A stretch of 64,000 nucleotides of DNA from Alistipes onderdonkii (lineage in GTDB: Bacteria; Bacteroidota; Bacteroidia; Bacteroidales; Rikenellaceae): assembly GCF_025145285.1 (NCBI RefSeq), contig NZ_CP102251.1:992001-1056000 (forward strand). Direction: 5' to 3'. This document shows positions 60,903 through 64,000 of this stretch, piece by piece (position 1 is the first letter of the stretch; every line of letters starts with the position of its first letter). The notes beneath the pieces are model-generated. The model did not search any database and was not told where the DNA came from. It saw only the letters and a program-made list of their open reading frames with translations. The position numbers and the translations under genes are program-made.

Positions 60903-63130
60903 TCCGAAACCGTGACATATCGCCCCTTGCCTGGGAACTGGGACACGCCCCGGACAAGGAAACCATACCCGGAACTTTCTGTCCGGCGGCTGTCCCGGGG
61001 GCTGTCCAGCTCGACTTAGCACGCGCCGAAGGATACCCCGACTACAACTACGCCGGCAACTACCGCCGCATGACGTGGATGGAAGACCGCTTCTTCACCT
61101 ACCGCACGGAATTCGAGCCCCCGCGGCTCGGGCAGGGGCAGCGGTTGTGGTTCGTCTCGAAAGGGATCGATTACCAATACGAGATCCGCTTCAACGGGCA
61201 CCTGCTCGCAGCAGGGGAAGGGATGTTCTCCCCCGTGGAAATCGACCTAACGGAATACCTGGAGCCCAGCAACCGGCTCGAAGTCGTGATCTTCCCCATC
61301 CCCAAGCGCCACCCCGAGCCTGCCGACCGCACGCAAGCGTCCGACGTCGTGAAACCTGCCGTAGGATATGGCTGGGACTGGCATCCGCGCCTGGTACCGC
61401 TGGGAATCTGGGATGACACCGGATTGCAGGTTCGCAACGAATCCCACGTGGCGGAGCTGCATGTCGGCTACACACTCGACGACGACCTGCAGGGGGCCGA
61501 CCTTCGCATCGAAGCCGAAGGTCGCGAGTGCGGAGGGTGCCAGAGCGACTGGGAACTGCTCGACCCCGAAGGGCATCCGGCCGCCAGGGCCCGGGGCCCG
61601 GCCGGGAAGCGCCTTACCGCCCGGGTGGAACACCCCCGGTTGTGGTGGACGCATGACCACGGGGAACCCGTGCTATACACTTCGCGCTACCGCCTGCTCG
61701 ACGCACAAGGCAAGGAACTCGAATGCGTGGGACAGCAGATCGGCTTCCGCCGGATAAGGCTCGTAATGAACGAAGGGGCATGGAGCGAACCCAAGGGTTT
61801 CCCGAAAACGCGGAGCGCCGCCCCGGCGCAGATCGAACTGAACGGCCGCCGAATCTTCGCCAAAGGCTCCAACTGGGTCTGCCCCGAACTTTTCCCCGGC
61901 ACAGTCGGGGAAGAGCGCTGCAAAGAACTGATAGACATTGCCGTAGCAACCAATTTCAACATCCTGCGTTCGTGGGGCGGAGGCATCGTCAACAAAGACT
62001 GCTTCTTCGAATACTGCGACCGCAGGGGCATTCTCGTTTGGCAGGAGTTCCCGCTGGCATGCAACTGCTACCCCGATGACCCGCATTACCTCGCCACGCT
62101 GGAGCAGGAGGCTACGGCGATCATACGCCGCCTGCGCCGCCACCCGTCGCTGGCGATCTGGTGCGGGGGCAACGAACTGTTCAACAACTGGTCGGGCATG
62201 ACAGACCAGTCGCTCGCACTGCGCCTGCTGAATGCACTCTGTTACCGGTTATCGCCGGAAATACCCTTCAACGCCACATCGCCCCTGAACGGCATGGCAC
62301 ACGGCAACTACCTTTTTTACTGGGAGGGCCGCGATATTTTCCAGCTGATTAACGACAGCCACTTTACGGCCTACACCGAGTTCGGCGTCCCGGGCATTTC
62401 GCCGCGCAAAGTCCTCGAAAAGATCATTCCGCCCGAGGAGCTCTTCCCGCCCCGCCCCGGGACGGCCTGGGAGGAGCACCATGCCTTCGGCGCCTGGGAT
62501 GGCAGCCCCGCGACATGGCTCGGGGAGCCGACGATAGAGCGGTATTTCGGACGGGCACAAACACTCGACCAGCTGATCGAGCGCAGCTCGCTCATGCAGG
62601 GCGAAGGATACAAAGCCGTTTTCGAGGAAGCCCGCCGCCAGAAACCCTATTGTGCGATGGCGCTCAACTGGTGTTTCGACGAGCCGTGGCCCGCGGCCGC
62701 CAACAATTCGCTGGTGGCCTACCCCTCCGTCCCCAAGCCTGCGCTCGACCAGGTGCGCCGCGCCTGCCGGCCGCTCTGCGCCAGCGCCCGCATCGCGAAG
62801 TTCGACTGGACGGAAGGCGAGCTGTTCGAAGCGGAGGTATGGCTCCTCAACGACCGTTTCGCAGCCGCCGGGCCCTTCTCCTTTACCGTGACGCTCCGGG
62901 CTGCCGGACAGACCGTCGAGATACTCCGCTGGGAAAGCCCTGCCGCCGGGCAGAACCGCAACGTCGCTGGCCCCACGGCGCGCGCGGCACTCCCGGCATG
63001 GGACACAGACCGTTTCCGGGTCGAAATCACCGTCGAAGGCCATCCGGAAATGGATGCCTGCTACACGCTGGCCTACCGCCGCGCCGCCTGCAAACAGGCG
63101 GGCACGGCACCGATGAACATAACCGAATAA
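60899..63130 (+). CDS. GH2 beta-mannosidase-like glycoside hydrolase, no signal peptide
   Basis: Retaining GH2 enzyme of 743 aa, in the beta-mannosidase/exo-glucosaminidase branch. Domain order: sugar-binding sandwich (about 1-180), Ig-like domain (about 185-290), TIM barrel (about 300-620), C-terminal sandwich. The acid/base is Glu426 in WCGGNELFNNW and the nucleophile Glu494 in AYTEFGVPG; WGGG and LVWQEFPLACNCYP are typical of mannosidase-type GH2. No signal peptide is visible, so it should act in the cytoplasm on imported oligosaccharides. It is coupled to the isomerase gene by ATGA, and an acetylesterase-like gene follows five bases later. Mannose specificity is likely but not proven. Confidence 0.87.
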   Translation: MIRNRDISPLAWELGHAPDKETIPGTFCPAAVPGAVQLDLARAEGYPDYNYAGNYRRMTWMEDRFFTYRTEFEPPRLGQGQRLWFVSKGIDYQYEIRFNGHLLAAGEGMFSPVEIDLTEYLEPSNRLEVVIFPIPKRHPEPADRTQASDVVKPAVGYGWDWHPRLVPLGIWDDTGLQVRNESHVAELHVGYTLDDDLQGADLRIEAEGRECGGCQSDWELLDPEGHPAARARGPAGKRLTARVEHPRLWWTHDHGEPVLYTSRYRLLDAQGKELECVGQQIGFRRIRLVMNEGAWSEPKGFPKTRSAAPAQIELNGRRIFAKGSNWVCPELFPGTVGEERCKELIDIAVATNFNILRSWGGGIVNKDCFFEYCDRRGILVWQEFPLACNCYPDDPHYLATLEQEATAIIRRLRRHPSLAIWCGGNELFNNWSGMTDQSLALRLLNALCYRLSPEIPFNATSPLNGMAHGNYLFYWEGRDIFQLINDSHFTAYTEFGVPGISPRKVLEKIIPPEELFPPRPGTAWEEHHAFGAWDGSPATWLGEPTIERYFGRAQTLDQLIERSSLMQGEGYKAVFEEARRQKPYCAMALNWCFDEPWPAAANNSLVAYPSVPKPALDQVRRACRPLCASARIAKFDWTEGELFEAEVWLLNDRFAAAGPFSFTVTLRAAGQTVEILRWESPAAGQNRNVAGPTARAALPAWDTDRFRVEITVEGHPEMDACYTLAYRRAACKQAGTAPMNITE

Positions 63131-63134
63131 AACG

Positions 63135-64000
63135 ATGAAACGCATCTTATTCCTGCTGCTCGCGTTATGCCTCGCCCAACCGGGAACGGGGCGGGTACGG
63201 CTGCCTTCGCTCATCGGCAGCGGCATGGTGCTCCAACGCGACTGCGAAGCCCGCATCTGGGGATGGGCCGCGCCGGATGCGCGGATAAAACTCACCGCTT
63301 CGTGGGATACGCAAACGCACAACGTGCGCGCCGACGGGGAAGGACGCTGGGACGTACGGCTCCGGACGCCCGGAGCCGGGGGCCCGTATACGCTGACTAT
63401 CGACGACGGGGAAAGGGTCACGCTCGACGACATTCTCATCGGCGAAGTCTGGCTTTGTTCCGGACAATCGAACATGGAGATGCCCCTCAAAGGCTTCGAT
63501 TCGCAACCCGTACACGGAGGGCTCGATGCGGCGATGCGCGCGGGCGGCTATCCCGGGATACGGCTCTTCCAGGTAGCCCGCGCTACCGCGTCCGAGCCGC
63601 AGCAGGACTGCACCGGGAAATGGGAAACCTCGTCCATGCGTCCGGCCTCGGGATTCAGCGCTGTCGGCTATTACTTCGGGCTCTGGCTGCACCGTGCCCT
63701 CGGGATTCCCGTCGGGCTGATCGAAAGCGACTGGGGCGCTACGCGCATCGAGGCATGGATGAGCGCCGGAGCGGCACAGAGCGTCGACGAAAAGATACTT
63801 GCGACCGACGCGGCATACGACGCCCAGAACCGGGTAGCAGCGCTTTACAACGCCATGATCCGGCCGCTCACCCCCTATACGCTGCGGGGGTTCATCTGGT
63901 ACCAGGGCGAGTCGAACAAGGGATACCATGCCAAATACCCGTACGACATGGCGGCGCTGGCGGCTAACTGGCGGGCGGCATGGGGAGGCGGTGAGCAAAT
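63135..64000 (+). CDS. Sialate O-acetylesterase-like SGNH hydrolase (3' end outside window)
   Basis: The gene starts at ATG 63135, five bases after the GH2 stop, and runs open to the window end (288 codons seen). A signal peptide is present (RILFLLLALCLAQPG). The SASA/SGNH fold is shown by LCSGQSNMEMPL with nucleophile Ser112, IPVGLIESDWGATRIEAW, and WYQGESNKGYHAKYP near the window end. Members remove O-acetyl groups from sialic acid or from acetylated plant polysaccharides such as xylan and mannan. In this operon, deacetylation of an acetylated mannose-containing glycan is the simplest idea (inference). The catalytic Asp-His block lies beyond the window. Confidence 0.9.
   Translation, partial: MKRILFLLLALCLAQPGTGRVRLPSLIGSGMVLQRDCEARIWGWAAPDARIKLTASWDTQTHNVRADGEGRWDVRLRTPGAGGPYTLTIDDGERVTLDDILIGEVWLCSGQSNMEMPLKGFDSQPVHGGLDAAMRAGGYPGIRLFQVARATASEPQQDCTGKWETSSMRPASGFSAVGYYFGLWLHRALGIPVGLIESDWGATRIEAWMSAGAAQSVDEKILATDAAYDAQNRVAALYNAMIRPLTPYTLRGFIWYQGESNKGYHAKYPYDMAALAANWRAAWGGGEQ

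Noticed and set aside
63165..63998. Minus-strand and other-frame open frames at the window end
   Set aside because: The plus-frame from 63135 carries a signal peptide and SGNH motifs and runs off the window, so the others are shadows.

Overview
The window reads as a chromosomal segment of a GC-rich Bacteroidales bacterium, most like Alistipes/Rikenellaceae. The evidence is two SusC/SusD pairs, many surface lipoproteins with acidic residues just after the lipobox cysteine, TAnnTTTG-type -7 promoter boxes, no strong Shine-Dalgarno sites, and GC-rich codon use. The genus is an inference from style, not from a marker gene. No rRNA, tRNA, insertion sequence, integrase or CRISPR array was seen.

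Layout. (1) 1-11.5 kb, plus strand: a tightly packed operon for a tripartite efflux pump (TolC-like, HlyD-like, two different RND permeases), translationally coupled to an O-antigen ligase-like membrane protein with C-terminal TPRs, then signal peptidase I. (2) 11.7-18.3 kb: a rhamnose module with L-rhamnose mutarotase, an AraC regulator split by a frameshift at a C9 tract, a GH78 alpha-L-rhamnosidase, and a GH97 enzyme. (3) 18.5-25.8 kb, minus: a SusC-SusD-DUF5000-DUF4998 uptake cassette, with a secreted M6 metalloprotease and small lipoprotein diverging from it (26.1-29.4 kb). (4) 29.5-40.2 kb, minus: an operon of exo-acting enzymes (GH65-like, GH106-like, GH127-like, GH106-like). (5) 40.5-46.6 kb, minus: GH38 alpha-mannosidase with a discoidin domain, and a divergent GH92 lipoprotein; an AraC regulator diverges from them at 46.7 kb. 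(6) 47.7-58.0 kb, minus: a second polysaccharide utilisation operon, SusC - SusD - large repeat-rich surface lipoprotein - two paralogous lipoproteins of a family I do not recognise. (7) 58.3-64.0 kb, plus: class II aldolase, PfkB kinase, D-lyxose/mannose isomerase, GH2 beta-mannosidase-like enzyme, and a sialate O-acetylesterase-like protein cut by the window end.

How it fits together: the SusCD systems import oligosaccharides; secreted or surface rhamnosidases, mannosidases and arabinofuranosidase-like enzymes trim complex glycans; the last operon can be read as a cytoplasmic route (ketol-isomerase, ketose kinase, class II aldolase) that converts a released aldose such as mannose or lyxose to triose units. 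The most interesting points are the C9 frameshift in the rhamnose-linked AraC gene, the unknown lipoprotein pair in the second PUL, the 529-bp near-identical internal repeats in its surface lipoprotein, and the isomerase-kinase-aldolase operon.
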